This document shows positions 1 through 7,841 of a DNA stretch of 64,000 bases, in pieces. Under the pieces are notes generated by a model. It did no database searches. It was not told the DNA's origin and was given only the letters and a program-made list of their open reading frames with translations. How positions within the stretch are numbered: the first letter of the stretch is position 1; each line of letters opens with the position of its first letter. Made by a program: the position numbers and the translations under genes. Source of the DNA: Candidatus Accumulibacter appositus (GTDB lineage Bacteria; Pseudomonadota; Gammaproteobacteria; Burkholderiales; Rhodocyclaceae); contig JEMX01000097.1 in the NCBI GenBank assembly GCA_000585055.1, forward strand, positions 33,809-97,808, written 5' to 3'.

Positions 1-917
1 TCCTCGTCCTGCCGCTGGCCGCGGCGGGCGGCTACGCGCTACTGGGCAACCAGGCCGCCCTCGACCCACTGCAGCGACAAGCGCGGATCACGCCCCAGCA
101 GATCGAGGGCATGGTCAACGGGCTGGTCGAGAAGCTCAAGGAGAACCCCGACGACAGCAAGGGCTGGCTGATGCTCGCACGATCCTACAAGGTTCTGGAA
201 CGTTTTCCGGAGGCAGCCGAGGCCTATGGCCGGGCCGGCGCGCTGGTCGACGAGGATCCGGAACTGCTCGCCGATTATGCCGAGGTCCTCAGCCGCAGCC
301 AGGGGGGCAAGCTGCAGGGAAAACCGACCGAACTGGTCGAACGTGCGCTGAAGATCGACCCCAACGCACCGCAGGCCTTGCTGCTGGCAGGCGCAGCAGC
401 CAGCGACCGACAGCAGTTCGCCCTTGCCGCCGACTACTGGGCACGCTTGTTGCCGCAATTCGAGCCTGGATCGGACGAGGCCAAGGCACTCGCTGCAGCT
501 GTCGAACGGGCGCGCGAAATCGCCGCGCAGCCTGCGTCAGGCAAACCGGCCGACCAGGCCACCAATGCCAGCGACGGGGTAGTCAGCGGCGAAGTGACGC
601 TGAGCGGCGAGGTCGCCGGCCAGGCCAGACCGGACGACGTGCTGTTCGTTTTTGCGCGCGCCGAAGAGGGGCCGCGCATGCCGCTCGCCGCAACGCGCGC
701 ACGGGTTGGTGACCTGCCGCTGCGCTTCCGCTTCGACGACTCGATGGCCCTCGCCGGCGGCAAGAAACTCTCGGATTTCGAGACCGTCAGCATCGAAGCG
801 CGTGTCGCCAAGGCCGGCAAGGCGCAGAGTTCGAGCGGTGACCTGTTTGGCACGCTCAGCGGCGTCAAACCCGGCAGCCAGGGACTCCGCCTGCTGATCG
901 ACCAGGTGCAACCCTAA
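1..917 (+). CDS. ccmI: Cytochrome c-type biogenesis protein CcmI/CycH, C-terminal part (5' end outside window)
   Basis: CcmI holds apocytochrome c for the haem lyase CcmF/CcmH in the periplasm. The reading frame is open from base 3 with no start in view, so the N-terminus and first membrane segment lie upstream. The visible part begins with the end of a hydrophobic segment followed by GNQAALDP, a junction typical of CcmI. Next comes a TPR region with W-LA-SY--L-R--EA--AY repeats over about residues 45-150. The C-terminal domain ends in LLIDQV, also family-like. It is presumably the last gene of a ccm operon, since a hairpin follows the stop and the next gene has its own promoter-like region. 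The next two genes encode c-type cytochromes, which fits. Family is confident; only the upstream extent is unknown. Confidence 0.88.
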   Translation, partial: LVLPLAAAGGYALLGNQAALDPLQRQARITPQQIEGMVNGLVEKLKENPDDSKGWLMLARSYKVLERFPEAAEAYGRAGALVDEDPELLADYAEVLSRSQGGKLQGKPTELVERALKIDPNAPQALLLAGAAASDRQQFALAADYWARLLPQFEPGSDEAKALAAAVERAREIAAQPASGKPADQATNASDGVVSGEVTLSGEVAGQARPDDVLFVFARAEEGPRMPLAATRARVGDLPLRFRFDDSMALAGGKKLSDFETVSIEARVAKAGKAQSSSGDLFGTLSGVKPGSQGLRLLIDQVQP

Positions 918-941
918 GCCTAGCAGCCGTCGCCACAGACC

Positions 942-959
942 CCACCGGCCCGCCGGTGG
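942..959 (+). terminator. Hairpin after ccmI, possible terminator
   Basis: A perfect 7-bp inverted repeat, CCACCGG and CCGGTGG, is separated by a 4-base loop 24 bases after the ccmI stop. The run that follows (GATTTCCC) is only weakly T-rich, so termination may be partial or Rho-assisted. Confidence 0.45.
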
Positions 960-970
960 AGCGATTTCCC

Positions 971-1019
971 GGTTTGTTAACCTAGATCAAACCGTCTGCG
1001 CGCCGTCCTCCGCTAGACT
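971..1019 (+). promoter_or_regulatory. FNR/CRP-family-like site plus -10 box upstream of the tetraheme cytochrome gene
   Basis: TTAACCTAGATCAA at 977-990 matches one half of the FNR/Anr consensus (TTGAT-N4-ATCAA) well and the other poorly. It sits inside a wider dyad GGTTTG-N11-CAAACC (971-993). A TAGACT -10-like hexamer at 1014-1019 would start transcription near 1026. That puts the site centre about 42 bases upstream, the usual spacing for class II FNR activation. Oxygen-responsive control of the cytochrome pair is therefore plausible, but it is inferred from spacing and one half-site. Confidence 0.5.
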
Positions 1020-1082
1020 CTCGGCAGCCTTGGCGCTGGCCAGAAGGCGTTTCGCAGATAAGTCTAAGGGGAGGGAAGTATC

Positions 1083-1688
1083 GTGTCAGATAACCGCTCA
1101 GGATTCTGGGCAACACTCAAACGTCCAAGCATCAAGTACTCACTACTGACGCTGCTATCGGTCGGCTTCGCCTCGGGCGTGTTCTTCTGGGGTGGTTTCA
1201 ACACCGCCATGGAAGCGACCAACACCCTCGAGTTCTGCATCGGCTGTCACGAGATGAAGGACAACGTCTACCAGGAATATAAGAAGACCATTCACTACAG
1301 CAACCGTACCGGCGTGCGCGCTTATTGCTCGGATTGCCACGTTCCCAAGGACTGGACGCACAAGATGATCCGCAAGATCCAGGCCAGCCGCGAACTCTAT
1401 GGTAAGGTCATGGGAACGATCGATACGCCCGAGAAATTCGAAGCCAAGCGTCTCCAACTGGCAACCAGCGAGTGGGCACGCATGAAAGCCAGCGACTCAC
1501 GCGAGTGCCGAAACTGCCATTCCTTCTCGGCAATGGACATCGAAAAGCAGAAGTCACGCGCCTCCAAGATGCATAAGATCGGTGTGGAAGACAAACAGAC
1601 GTGCATCGATTGCCACAAGGGCATCGCCCACAGCAAGCCGAAGAACATGCCGGAAGACGAAGAAGACGACGAAGACGCCACCTTCTAG
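1083..1688 (+). CDS. NapC/NirT-family tetraheme c-type cytochrome (membrane quinol dehydrogenase)
   Basis: The protein is 201 residues long. It has one N-terminal membrane anchor (about residues 18-38) and four CXXCH haem sites: CIGCH 52-56, CSDCH 82-86, CRNCH 142-146 and CIDCH 174-178. Length and spacing match NapC/NirT quinol oxidases, which take electrons from menaquinol or ubiquinol and pass them to periplasmic reductases. The C-terminus is strongly acidic (EDEEDDED), perhaps a docking surface. The start is GTG, preceded by a purine-rich GGGGAGGGAAG. No napA/napB or nirS lies in view, so the partner is more likely the haem protein encoded 111 bases downstream. I give no narrower symbol because napC, nirT and cymA-type proteins cannot be separated by eye. 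Confidence 0.9.
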   Translation: MSDNRSGFWATLKRPSIKYSLLTLLSVGFASGVFFWGGFNTAMEATNTLEFCIGCHEMKDNVYQEYKKTIHYSNRTGVRAYCSDCHVPKDWTHKMIRKIQASRELYGKVMGTIDTPEKFEAKRLQLATSEWARMKASDSRECRNCHSFSAMDIEKQKSRASKMHKIGVEDKQTCIDCHKGIAHSKPKNMPEDEEDDEDATF

Positions 1689-1723
1689 TCGCAGCGAGCA
1701 CAGCCAGCGAAAGCTGACCTCAT

Positions 1724-1766
1724 CTGCGAGCAAGGCAGGCAGGAATCATCTGCCTGCCTTGCGCAG
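1724..1766 (+). other. Long intergenic hairpin between the two cytochrome genes
   Basis: A perfect 13-bp stem (GCAAGGCAGGCAG at 1730-1742 pairing with 1750-1762) closes a 7-base loop. It is extended by CTGC/GCAG across a 2-base bulge. No T-tract follows, so it is not a canonical terminator. It could cap the 3' end of the upstream message, protect the downstream one, or set the ratio of the two cytochromes. Confidence 0.6.
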
Positions 1767-1799
1767 TGATAACCGTATCAATCCTGAATGGAGTGTGAA

Positions 1800-2639
1800 A
1801 TGAAAAAAACGACCGTTTCCCTGGCCCTGTTCGGTGCCTTACTGGCCTTCGGTTCGCAGCTGGCACAGGCTGCAGCCCCTGACTGGAGCAAGGTTCCCAA
1901 ACGCACCGTTCAGGTTTTCCACGCCGGCGTAACGCCGGTCGAGTGGGTAATGAAGAAGTCGGAGCACAGTGGTCGTACCGGCGTCAACAAAGGCGAAAGC
2001 TGTGTCGGTTGCCATGAAGAAAAGGGTAACCTCAACTTCGACATGAAGCGTCTGGCGAGCAAGGAACTCGAACCAAAGGGTGCACCGAAAACGATGAGCT
2101 TCCCGGTCACCATCCAGTCGGCGTATGACAAGGAAAATGCCTATGTTCGTTTGACCTTCAAGGCACCGGCCGGCGCTTTCGACCCCGTTGACAAGGAAAA
2201 TGAAGTCAAAGTGGCAATGATGTTCGCCAATGCCGACGTTCCCAAGGGCGATCAAGTGGGCTGCTGGGCGACCTGCCATGGCGACGCACGGACCATGCCG
2301 GGCGCTGACGACAAGAAGACCAAGTACACCAAGAGCGGCGCCTACGAGTTGATGCAGTGGAAGAGCGCCGCGGGCGCCAAAGCCGTCGACGGCTCGGTGA
2401 CCGATAAGCGCAACATGGAAGGCGGTACCGCCAACGTGCAGGTTGAAGGCGGCAAGTCCGGCGACACCTACACGGTGACTTTCACCCGCAAGCTGTCGGG
2501 TGCGCTGGCCGAAGGCAAGGCCGTCCCGTTCGGCGTCGCCGTCCATGCCGACCATGCCACCGGTCGTTTCCATCATGTGTCGATGGGTTACACCATGGGC
2601 TTCGGTGTCGATGCCGACGTGAAGTCCGCCAAACAGTAA
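1800..2639 (+). CDS. Secreted cytochrome c / ethylbenzene-dehydrogenase-related haem-binding protein
   Basis: The protein has 279 residues from an ATG preceded by GGAG at six bases; an upstream in-frame ATG at 1788 lacks a good ribosome site. A clear signal peptide ends in AQA (about residue 24). One standard haem site, CVGCH, is at residues 68-72. A second, non-standard CX3CH site, CWATCH, is at 155-160. The remainder resembles the beta-sandwich haem domain of the ethylbenzene dehydrogenase gamma-subunit family (EB_dh), with Met/His-rich stretches (HADHATG, FHHVSMGY) near the C-terminus. It lies directly after the NapC-like gene and is closed by a strong terminator, so it is probably the periplasmic electron acceptor of that quinol dehydrogenase. 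The final electron acceptor is unknown. Confidence 0.8.
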   Translation: MKKTTVSLALFGALLAFGSQLAQAAAPDWSKVPKRTVQVFHAGVTPVEWVMKKSEHSGRTGVNKGESCVGCHEEKGNLNFDMKRLASKELEPKGAPKTMSFPVTIQSAYDKENAYVRLTFKAPAGAFDPVDKENEVKVAMMFANADVPKGDQVGCWATCHGDARTMPGADDKKTKYTKSGAYELMQWKSAAGAKAVDGSVTDKRNMEGGTANVQVEGGKSGDTYTVTFTRKLSGALAEGKAVPFGVAVHADHATGRFHHVSMGYTMGFGVDADVKSAKQ

Positions 2640-2660
2640 GCGATCCACAGCGCGTACGTA

Positions 2661-2688
2661 AAGCAGGGCTACCGCCCTGCTTTTTTTT
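2661..2688 (+). terminator. Rho-independent terminator of the cytochrome pair
   Basis: A 9-bp perfect stem (AAGCAGGGC / GCCCTGCTT) with a TACC loop runs into eight T residues, 21 bases after the stop codon. Confidence 0.93.
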
Positions 2689-2753
2689 CGTCGCGCCGTT
2701 CTTTGCGGCGCAGCTGTTCGGCTGCGCGGCGCCCTTACCGGCCGCGCGGTCGA

Positions 2754-4181
2754 TCAGAGGAGTTGGTTCACCAGGTGATCGGTACGCGTGCGCGCCAGGC
2801 GCTTGAGCAGGCGCTGGACCGGCGCCGGGTAGCTATCGACAGCGTCAAGCGTGCGGTGGTGATCGAGCCGCTGCGCGTGCGCCAGGATGCGCTCGAGCTC
2901 GGCTTCGTGCTGCGCGCGCAGGTAGTGCTGCGGGTCGTGGATCAGCAGCCCGTTCTCAAGATCGAGACGCCAAGCCCGAGGGTTGATGTTGCTGCCGGTG
3001 AGCAGCGCGTAATCGTCGTCGACCAGCAGACCCTTCAGGTGAAAGCTGTTCTTCTCGTGCCGCCAGAGGTAAAGGTCGAGAATGCCCTCGTCGACGGCCT
3101 TCTGGTGCGTCTTGCAGAAGCGACGCAGATTGGCCTCGTAAAGGTAGGGCAGCGCACCAATCGTCGTGAACGGCAGGTCCGTGGGAATGTAGTAGTCGTT
3201 GGCAGTCTTGTCGCCGACGATGATGCTCACCTGGCAGCGCTGCCGAATCTTCTCGTCGATCGCCCGCCGTACCGGGCGCGGCAGGTTGAAATAGGGTGTA
3301 AAGATGACCAGGCGTCGCTCGGCGCGCTCGATCAGCTGTAGCACCACTGCATTGAGCGGGTTGGCGCGCCCCAGGCCAAGCAGCGGCGTAACGCCGACCT
3401 GTCCCGCGCCGATCGGCGCCGAAGCAGCGGCAGAGGCGGCGGTGATGACATAGTTGCTTTCGGCAAGCGTTCGCCGCAAATTGGCAATCGCACGGCGCAA
3501 CGACGAGGTCTTTGGTCTGGACGCGGTATCAAGCGCGCACACGGCTGGGTGCGGCTGCAGCACCTCCATCAGCAGTCCGGCAAGACTGTCGGCGACTTGG
3601 CGGCTGGCGATCAGATGATAGCGATCCAGCCGATAACGCTGGTGCCAATACAGGTAGATATCGTTGATGCTCCCACCGCTGTAAAGAACCTCGTCGTCAA
3701 TGACGAACCCCTTCAGGTGCATCACCCCCATCAACTCGCGCTTTTGCACCGCTACGCCATAGATCGGCACGCCCGGGCCGAGACGGCCCGCCATTTCCGT
3801 GTACAGAGCGGCGTTGCCGGCGCTGCGTGCCTTGCCGATCAGACCCCGTTGGGCGCGGTGCCAATCGACGAAGACGGCGATCTGCAGCGCCGGCCGTGCC
3901 AGCTTGGCCGCATACAGGGCCTCAAGCACTTCCCGGCCCGCGTCATCATCCTGGAGATAGAGCGTGCTGATCAGAATTCGCCCGCGGGCCGCGGCGATCA
4001 GAGCCAGTAGCCTCTCGCGGAACTCTTCCGGGCCAGACAAAGTCACGATGCACTCCGTCGGCACGGGGATGCACGGCAAAGTGTCGAGCGCGCCTTCAGG
4101 CCTGTCCCGACGGCCGCGCAGACGTTGCAGTGCCGCGAGGAATACGGCGGTCCGGGAACGATATTCGAGAATTTTTTTCAC
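2754..4181 (-). CDS. pssA: CDP-diacylglycerol--serine O-phosphatidyltransferase (phospholipase D family, type I)
   Basis: Makes phosphatidylserine from CDP-diacylglycerol and serine, the first step to phosphatidylethanolamine. The 475 residues match the enterobacterial PssA architecture (about 450). Two PLD half-sites are present: HLKGFVIDDEVLYSGGSIND near residues 150-170 and HLKGLLVDDDYALLTGSNIN near 375-395. VDWHRAQRG upstream of the first is also characteristic. The start is a GTG at 4181 with no Shine-Dalgarno sequence; a perfect TATAAT lies only 8 bases upstream, so the message may be leaderless or the true start may be slightly downstream. The gene stands alone, convergent with the cytochrome pair. 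Confidence 0.9.
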   Translation of the reverse strand: MKKILEYRSRTAVFLAALQRLRGRRDRPEGALDTLPCIPVPTECIVTLSGPEEFRERLLALIAAARGRILISTLYLQDDDAGREVLEALYAAKLARPALQIAVFVDWHRAQRGLIGKARSAGNAALYTEMAGRLGPGVPIYGVAVQKRELMGVMHLKGFVIDDEVLYSGGSINDIYLYWHQRYRLDRYHLIASRQVADSLAGLLMEVLQPHPAVCALDTASRPKTSSLRRAIANLRRTLAESNYVITAASAAASAPIGAGQVGVTPLLGLGRANPLNAVVLQLIERAERRLVIFTPYFNLPRPVRRAIDEKIRQRCQVSIIVGDKTANDYYIPTDLPFTTIGALPYLYEANLRRFCKTHQKAVDEGILDLYLWRHEKNSFHLKGLLVDDDYALLTGSNINPRAWRLDLENGLLIHDPQHYLRAQHEAELERILAHAQRLDHHRTLDAVDSYPAPVQRLLKRLARTRTDHLVNQLL

Positions 4182-4189
4182 CGCCGGCG

Positions 4190-4195
4190 ATTATA
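4190..4195 (-). promoter_or_regulatory. -10 box (TATAAT) just upstream of pssA
   Basis: A perfect TATAAT reads toward pssA, with its last base 8 bases before the GTG start. The expected transcription start would fall 1-2 bases before that codon. I see no good -35 hexamer. Confidence 0.5.
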
Positions 4196-4278
4196 CGCGC
4201 AGGCCAGGCAGTAGCGCTTGCCCTGCCACGCGCCATGCGCGGCGCTCCTGATTGGGCTTTTAACGGTCATCACAGGGC

Positions 4279-4386
4279 GAGATACCCCGGATCATGAAAG
4301 TCATGACCGTTCCCCCGTCTTTCCCGGCCTTTCGCACGCCAGGGGAGAAAGGAGATGCGTGAGTCGCGTAGGCGACTTTCACATTA
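4279..4386 (+). repeat. Dispersed repeat, copy A (about 108 bp)
   Basis: This stretch aligns along its whole length with the reverse complement of 18546-18652. It opens with GAGATACCCC, then TCATGAAAGTCATGACC, a C-rich/G-rich hairpin region, and closes with GTGAGTCGC-GCGACTTTCACATTA. An 8-base inverted pair TGAAAGTC (4295-4302) and GACTTTCA (4374-4381) frames the element. It occupies the middle of the 326-base gap between pssA and the HDOD remnant. The rest of the gap (4182-4278, 4387-4507) holds the pssA -10 box and a ribosome site for the remnant, nothing else I can name. The element has no coding capacity; it resembles a MITE or REP-like unit. Confidence 0.8.
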
Positions 4387-4507
4387 GCGCGGAGCGGACT
4401 CGCAAGTTTCTCTTTCTGCGGCCGTCAGGCCGTCAACGTCGAACAGGGATCGCCACTGTCCTGCGCCATGCAGTACCAGGCGCTCGCCGAACAACGGAGA
4501 AAACAGT

Positions 4508-4654
4508 ATGCCGAGCGCAGTCGACATCGTCGCGCAAACCGATCGCCTGCCATCGTTGCCGGCGGCCTATCTGGAAGTGAAGCGGGTAATCGACGACACC
4601 AACGGCTCGATCCGCCAATTGGCTGCCGCGATGAGCAGTGATGCGGCGATGGCG
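4508..4654 (+). pseudogene. 5' remnant of an HDOD-domain gene
   Basis: About 49 codons from an ATG with an upstream GGAG read like the start of an HDOD signalling protein: DRLPSLPAAYLEVKRVIDD followed by an I--LA--MS-D-AM pattern. HDOD domains normally run about 200 residues. Here the similarity stops near 4654, and the frame then continues as nonsense to 4753 across the 3' part of an opposite-strand gene. I infer a deletion or rearrangement that fused the first quarter of an HDOD gene to unrelated DNA. The intact ribosome site argues that the gene was once expressed. A dispersed repeat copy lies 122 bases upstream and may have been involved. Confidence 0.6.
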
Positions 4655-4679
4655 CGCTGCGCTGAGGAAGGCCCGTTGC

Positions 4680-4877
4680 TTAGCGCTCTTCCGGCCTCTT
4701 CCGAGGCGGCTGCTCGGTTCCCGGCGCCAAAAACATGCCAATGCCCAGGATGATCAGCAGTAAAGGCCACCAGGTACGCAGCAATTGCCCCAGATCGACA
4801 TCAAACAGGCCCAGGTTGCTGGCCAGAGCCAATACACCGATCACGATCAGCGCGATGGCGCCAACATTCCCTCTCAT
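4680..4877 (-). CDS. Small membrane protein, DUF5668/LiaF-like transmembrane type
   Basis: A 65-residue protein with two hydrophobic segments: about residues 5-25 (GAIALIVIGVLALASNLGLF) and about 35-52 (WWPLLLIILGIGMFLAPG). A short basic-acidic tail, PPRKRPEER, follows. This GxxLIxxGxxxLxxNxG...WPxxLIxxG pattern is typical of DUF5668 proteins, which are common and poorly characterised. The start chosen is the ATG at 4877, preceded by GGAGGAAGGAAG; an in-frame ATG at 4922 lacks this. It lies downstream of prpD, separated by a 9-bp tandem repeat, and probably has its own transcript. Function unknown; a role in envelope stress is only a family-level guess. Confidence 0.7.
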   Translation of the reverse strand: MRGNVGAIALIVIGVLALASNLGLFDVDLGQLLRTWWPLLLIILGIGMFLAPGTEQPPRKRPEER

Positions 4878-4946
4878 CTTCCTTCCTCCCAAGTGCCCCC
4901 GGCCAATGCTGCCCGACCGCATTGCGGCCCGATTCCCGGAAGCACT

Positions 4947-4973
4947 GCACTCTCCGCACTCTCTGCACTCTCC
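4947..4973 (+). repeat. 9-bp tandem repeat, three units
   Basis: GCACTCTCC, GCACTCTCT, GCACTCTCC in direct tandem, lying between the end of prpD and the start of the small membrane protein gene. Two other 9-bp x3 repeats occur in this window (33836 and 53541). Confidence 0.85.
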
Positions 4974-4988
4974 GCCGCGGCGATAGGC

Positions 4989-6431
4989 TTACGGCACATA
5001 GCGATCGAGGTAATCGTTCACCGCCAGTGTCCCCAGTCCGCGTACGTCGAGCGACGACTCGAGGATGACAGCCTGCTGCTCGGGAGTGAATCGGCGGGCC
5101 AGATGCTTCCTGAACTTCTCGAGCAGCACCGGGATACCCTCCGCACGCCGACGACGGTGACCCAGCGGGTATTCGCAGACCAGTTCGTCTGTCTGGCTGC
5201 CGTCGGCGAAAAAGACCTGTAGCGCGTTGGCGATCGACCGCTTCTCGGGATTCAGGTAGTCGGCCGAGAAGCGCTGGTCTTCGACGACCTCGATCTTGGC
5301 GCGCAAGGCATCGATGCGCGGGTCCGCTGCGGCTTCGTCCTCGTAGGCGTCAGCACTGAGTTCGCCGTTGATCAGGGCGTAAGCGACCATGTACTGCAGG
5401 CAATGATCGCGATCCGCGGGATTATGCAGCGGCCCTTTCTTGTCGATGATGCGCAGCGCCGATTCGTGGGTACGAATGACAAGCTTGTCGATTCCTGCGA
5501 GTGCTTCCAGCACCTGCGGATGCAGCTCGACCGCACATTCAACCGCCGTCTGGGCATGGAACTCGGCGGGATAACTGATCTTGAAGAGCACGTTTTCGAT
5601 CACGTAGCTGCCGTACGGGCGAGAAACTCGCAAGGCTTGCCCCTTGAACAGCGCCGCCTGGAAACCCCAAGTCCTGGCCGTCAGCGCACTCGGATAGCCC
5701 ATTTCGCCCTTGAGCGAAAACAAGGCCAGCATCACCCCGCGCGCAGTCGCATCGCCAGCGGCCCAGGACTTGCGCGAACCGGTGTTCGGTGCATGCCGAT
5801 AGGTACGCAGCGGATGGCCATCGACGAAAGCCTGTGAGACGGCGTTGATGATCTGTGATCGTCCGCCTCCCAACAGCCAGGTGCACACAGCGGCGGTAGC
5901 CACCTTGACCAGCAGCACGTGATCCAGGCCGACGCGATTGAAGCTGTTCTCCAGCGCCAGCACACCCTGAATCTCGTAGGCCTTGATCATCGCTTCGAGA
6001 ACCTGGCGCATCGGCAACGGTGCCTGACCGCTGGCGAGACGGGTTCGCGACAACCAATCTGCGGTGGCCAGGATGCCGCCGAGGTTATCCGATGGATGCC
6101 CCCACTCGGCCGCCAGCCAGGTGTCGTTGAAATCCAGCCAGCGGATCAGGGTGCCGATATTGAACGCCGCCTGGATCGGGTCCAGCTGAAACGCTGTTCC
6201 GGGAACGCGTGCGCCATGCGGTACGACGGTACCCGGAACGACCGGCCCGAGCAGCTTGGTGCAGGCCGGGTAGGCAAGCGCCTCTAGGCCGCAGCCGAGG
6301 GCATCGATCAGGCAGTAACGTGCGGTATTGAAGGCGCCGCTGGAGTCGATCTTGTAGTCCAGAACGTAGTTCGCGATATCGACCAGCAACTGATCGGGAT
6401 CGGGGCGGGACTCGGGAATTCGTGATGACAT
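4989..6431 (-). CDS. prpD: 2-methylcitrate dehydratase
   Basis: PrpD dehydrates 2-methylcitrate in the methylcitrate cycle that oxidises propionyl-CoA to pyruvate. At 480 residues it is close to the enterobacterial PrpD (483). It carries family stretches such as [14 protein letters not shown] near the N-terminus, [23 protein letters not shown] around residue 100, and a C-terminal MmgE/PrpD domain. It follows prpC by about 100 bases on the same strand, so the two are probably cotranscribed. prpB, prpR or acnD/prpF are not in the window. In an organism feeding on propionate or degrading odd-chain polyhydroxyalkanoate this pathway would matter. Start is the ATG at 6431. Confidence 0.94.
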   Translation of the reverse strand: MSSRIPESRPDPDQLLVDIANYVLDYKIDSSGAFNTARYCLIDALGCGLEALAYPACTKLLGPVVPGTVVPHGARVPGTAFQLDPIQAAFNIGTLIRWLDFNDTWLAAEWGHPSDNLGGILATADWLSRTRLASGQAPLPMRQVLEAMIKAYEIQGVLALENSFNRVGLDHVLLVKVATAAVCTWLLGGGRSQIINAVSQAFVDGHPLRTYRHAPNTGSRKSWAAGDATARGVMLALFSLKGEMGYPSALTARTWGFQAALFKGQALRVSRPYGSYVIENVLFKISYPAEFHAQTAVECAVELHPQVLEALAGIDKLVIRTHESALRIIDKKGPLHNPADRDHCLQYMVAYALINGELSADAYEDEAAADPRIDALRAKIEVVEDQRFSADYLNPEKRSIANALQVFFADGSQTDELVCEYPLGHRRRRAEGIPVLLEKFRKHLARRFTPEQQAVILESSLDVRGLGTLAVNDYLDRYVP

Positions 6432-6531
6432 CTTGCTTCTCCTGCGGCTGCTACCGGGCCGCCCGGGTTCGCCAAAGACCGACTTGCGGTCCGCTTGCCG
6501 CCAGCTGACTGCCTCGCGAGGGCGCGTAATT

Positions 6532-7704
6532 CTAGCTGCGTTCGCCCAGGGAGACGAATTCCTGCACCTCGGGACCGACGTAGTTGGCCGACGGACGAAT
6601 CAGCTTGCCGTCTATGCGCTGCTCGATGATGTGTGCTGCCCAGCCGCTGCTCCGCGCGATCACGAACAGCGGCGTGAACATCGGCGTCGGGACCGCCAGC
6701 ATGTGGTAGACCACCCCCGAGAACCAATCGACATTGGGGAACATGCGCTTCTGCTCCCACATCACCCGCTCGATACGACTGGCGATGTCGAACAGTGCCT
6801 GATTGTCGCCATCACTGCACAGCTGCTGCGCGACGGCACGGATCACCTTGTGGCGTGGATCAGCAATGGTGTACAGGGGGTGACCGAAGCCGATGATGAT
6901 TTCCCGCTTGGCCAGGCGGCTGCAAATGTCGCTTTCGGCCTGCTGCGGATCGTGATAGCGGCTCTGAATCTCGAACGCGGCTTCGTTGGCGCCGCCATGT
7001 CGGGGGCCGCTGAGCGCCCCGATGGCACCGCTGACCGCCGCGTAAAGGTCGGCGCCGGTCCCGGCGATGGTCCTCGCAGTGAAGGTCGAAGCGTTGAACT
7101 CGTGCTCGGCGTAGAGTACCAGCGACTTGTCGAGGCTGCTGGCGTGCAGCGCCGAGGGCGCCTTGCCGCAGAGCAGGTGCAGAAAGTGTGCCGCGATCGA
7201 GGCGTCGTCGGTCTCGGTTTCGATGCGTCGGCCATTATGCGACCAGTGATACCAGTAAAGCAGCATCGACCCGAAGCTGGCAATCAGACGCTCGGCGATC
7301 TCGCGCGCACCGCCGGGATTGTGATCCTGCGCCTCGGGCAGAATGGTGCCCAGCGCCGAGCAGCCGCTGCGCAGCACGTCGGTCGGGTGCGCCGACGCGG
7401 GCAGGTTTTCCAGGACCGGCCGCAGCCGCACCGGCAAGCCGCGCAGGGTCTTCAGCTTCTTGCGGTACTGGTTGAGCTGGTTCAGACTCGGCAAGCGCCC
7501 ATAGAGGAGCAGATAGGCCACTTCCTCGAACGTGGCGTGCTCGGCCAGGGCGATGACGTCATAGCCGCGGTAGTGAAGATCGTTACCGTTGCGGCCGACC
7601 GAACAGATCGCCGTATTGCCGGCCACCACACCGGACAGCGCGACCGACTTCTTGCCTTTGGGCACTGCGCTCGCGGGCACTTCGTTCTTCAGCACCTCGT
7701 TCAT
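6532..7704 (-). CDS. prpC: 2-methylcitrate synthase
   Basis: Condenses propionyl-CoA with oxaloacetate to 2-methylcitrate. The 390-residue protein has the citrate-synthase fold markers: [19 protein letters not shown] near the N-terminus, the catalytic His region [15 protein letters not shown], and an [14 protein letters not shown] active-site block around the middle. The [15 protein letters not shown] N-terminus distinguishes methylcitrate synthases from hexameric citrate synthases. The start was set at 7704 because a GGGGAGGGG run sits six bases upstream; ATGs at 7707 and 7734 are alternatives. It is the upstream gene of the prpC-prpD pair. The region upstream (7705-7841) holds no recognisable PrpR site that I could identify. 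Confidence 0.94.
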   Translation of the reverse strand: MNEVLKNEVPASAVPKGKKSVALSGVVAGNTAICSVGRNGNDLHYRGYDVIALAEHATFEEVAYLLLYGRLPSLNQLNQYRKKLKTLRGLPVRLRPVLENLPASAHPTDVLRSGCSALGTILPEAQDHNPGGAREIAERLIASFGSMLLYWYHWSHNGRRIETETDDASIAAHFLHLLCGKAPSALHASSLDKSLVLYAEHEFNASTFTARTIAGTGADLYAAVSGAIGALSGPRHGGANEAAFEIQSRYHDPQQAESDICSRLAKREIIIGFGHPLYTIADPRHKVIRAVAQQLCSDGDNQALFDIASRIERVMWEQKRMFPNVDWFSGVVYHMLAVPTPMFTPLFVIARSSGWAAHIIEQRIDGKLIRPSANYVGPEVQEFVSLGERS

Positions 7705-7841
7705 CATCCCCTCCCCTGGCCAGCCAGCCGGCACGTTGCGGACGAGTATTCCCGAGCTTGGCCCTCGCGGTCAACAGCGGCTGCGCGCTTTCAGCCGTCG
7801 TCTGTCGGTGGCAGGCATGCGCTCGCCCACGCTGCGATAAG

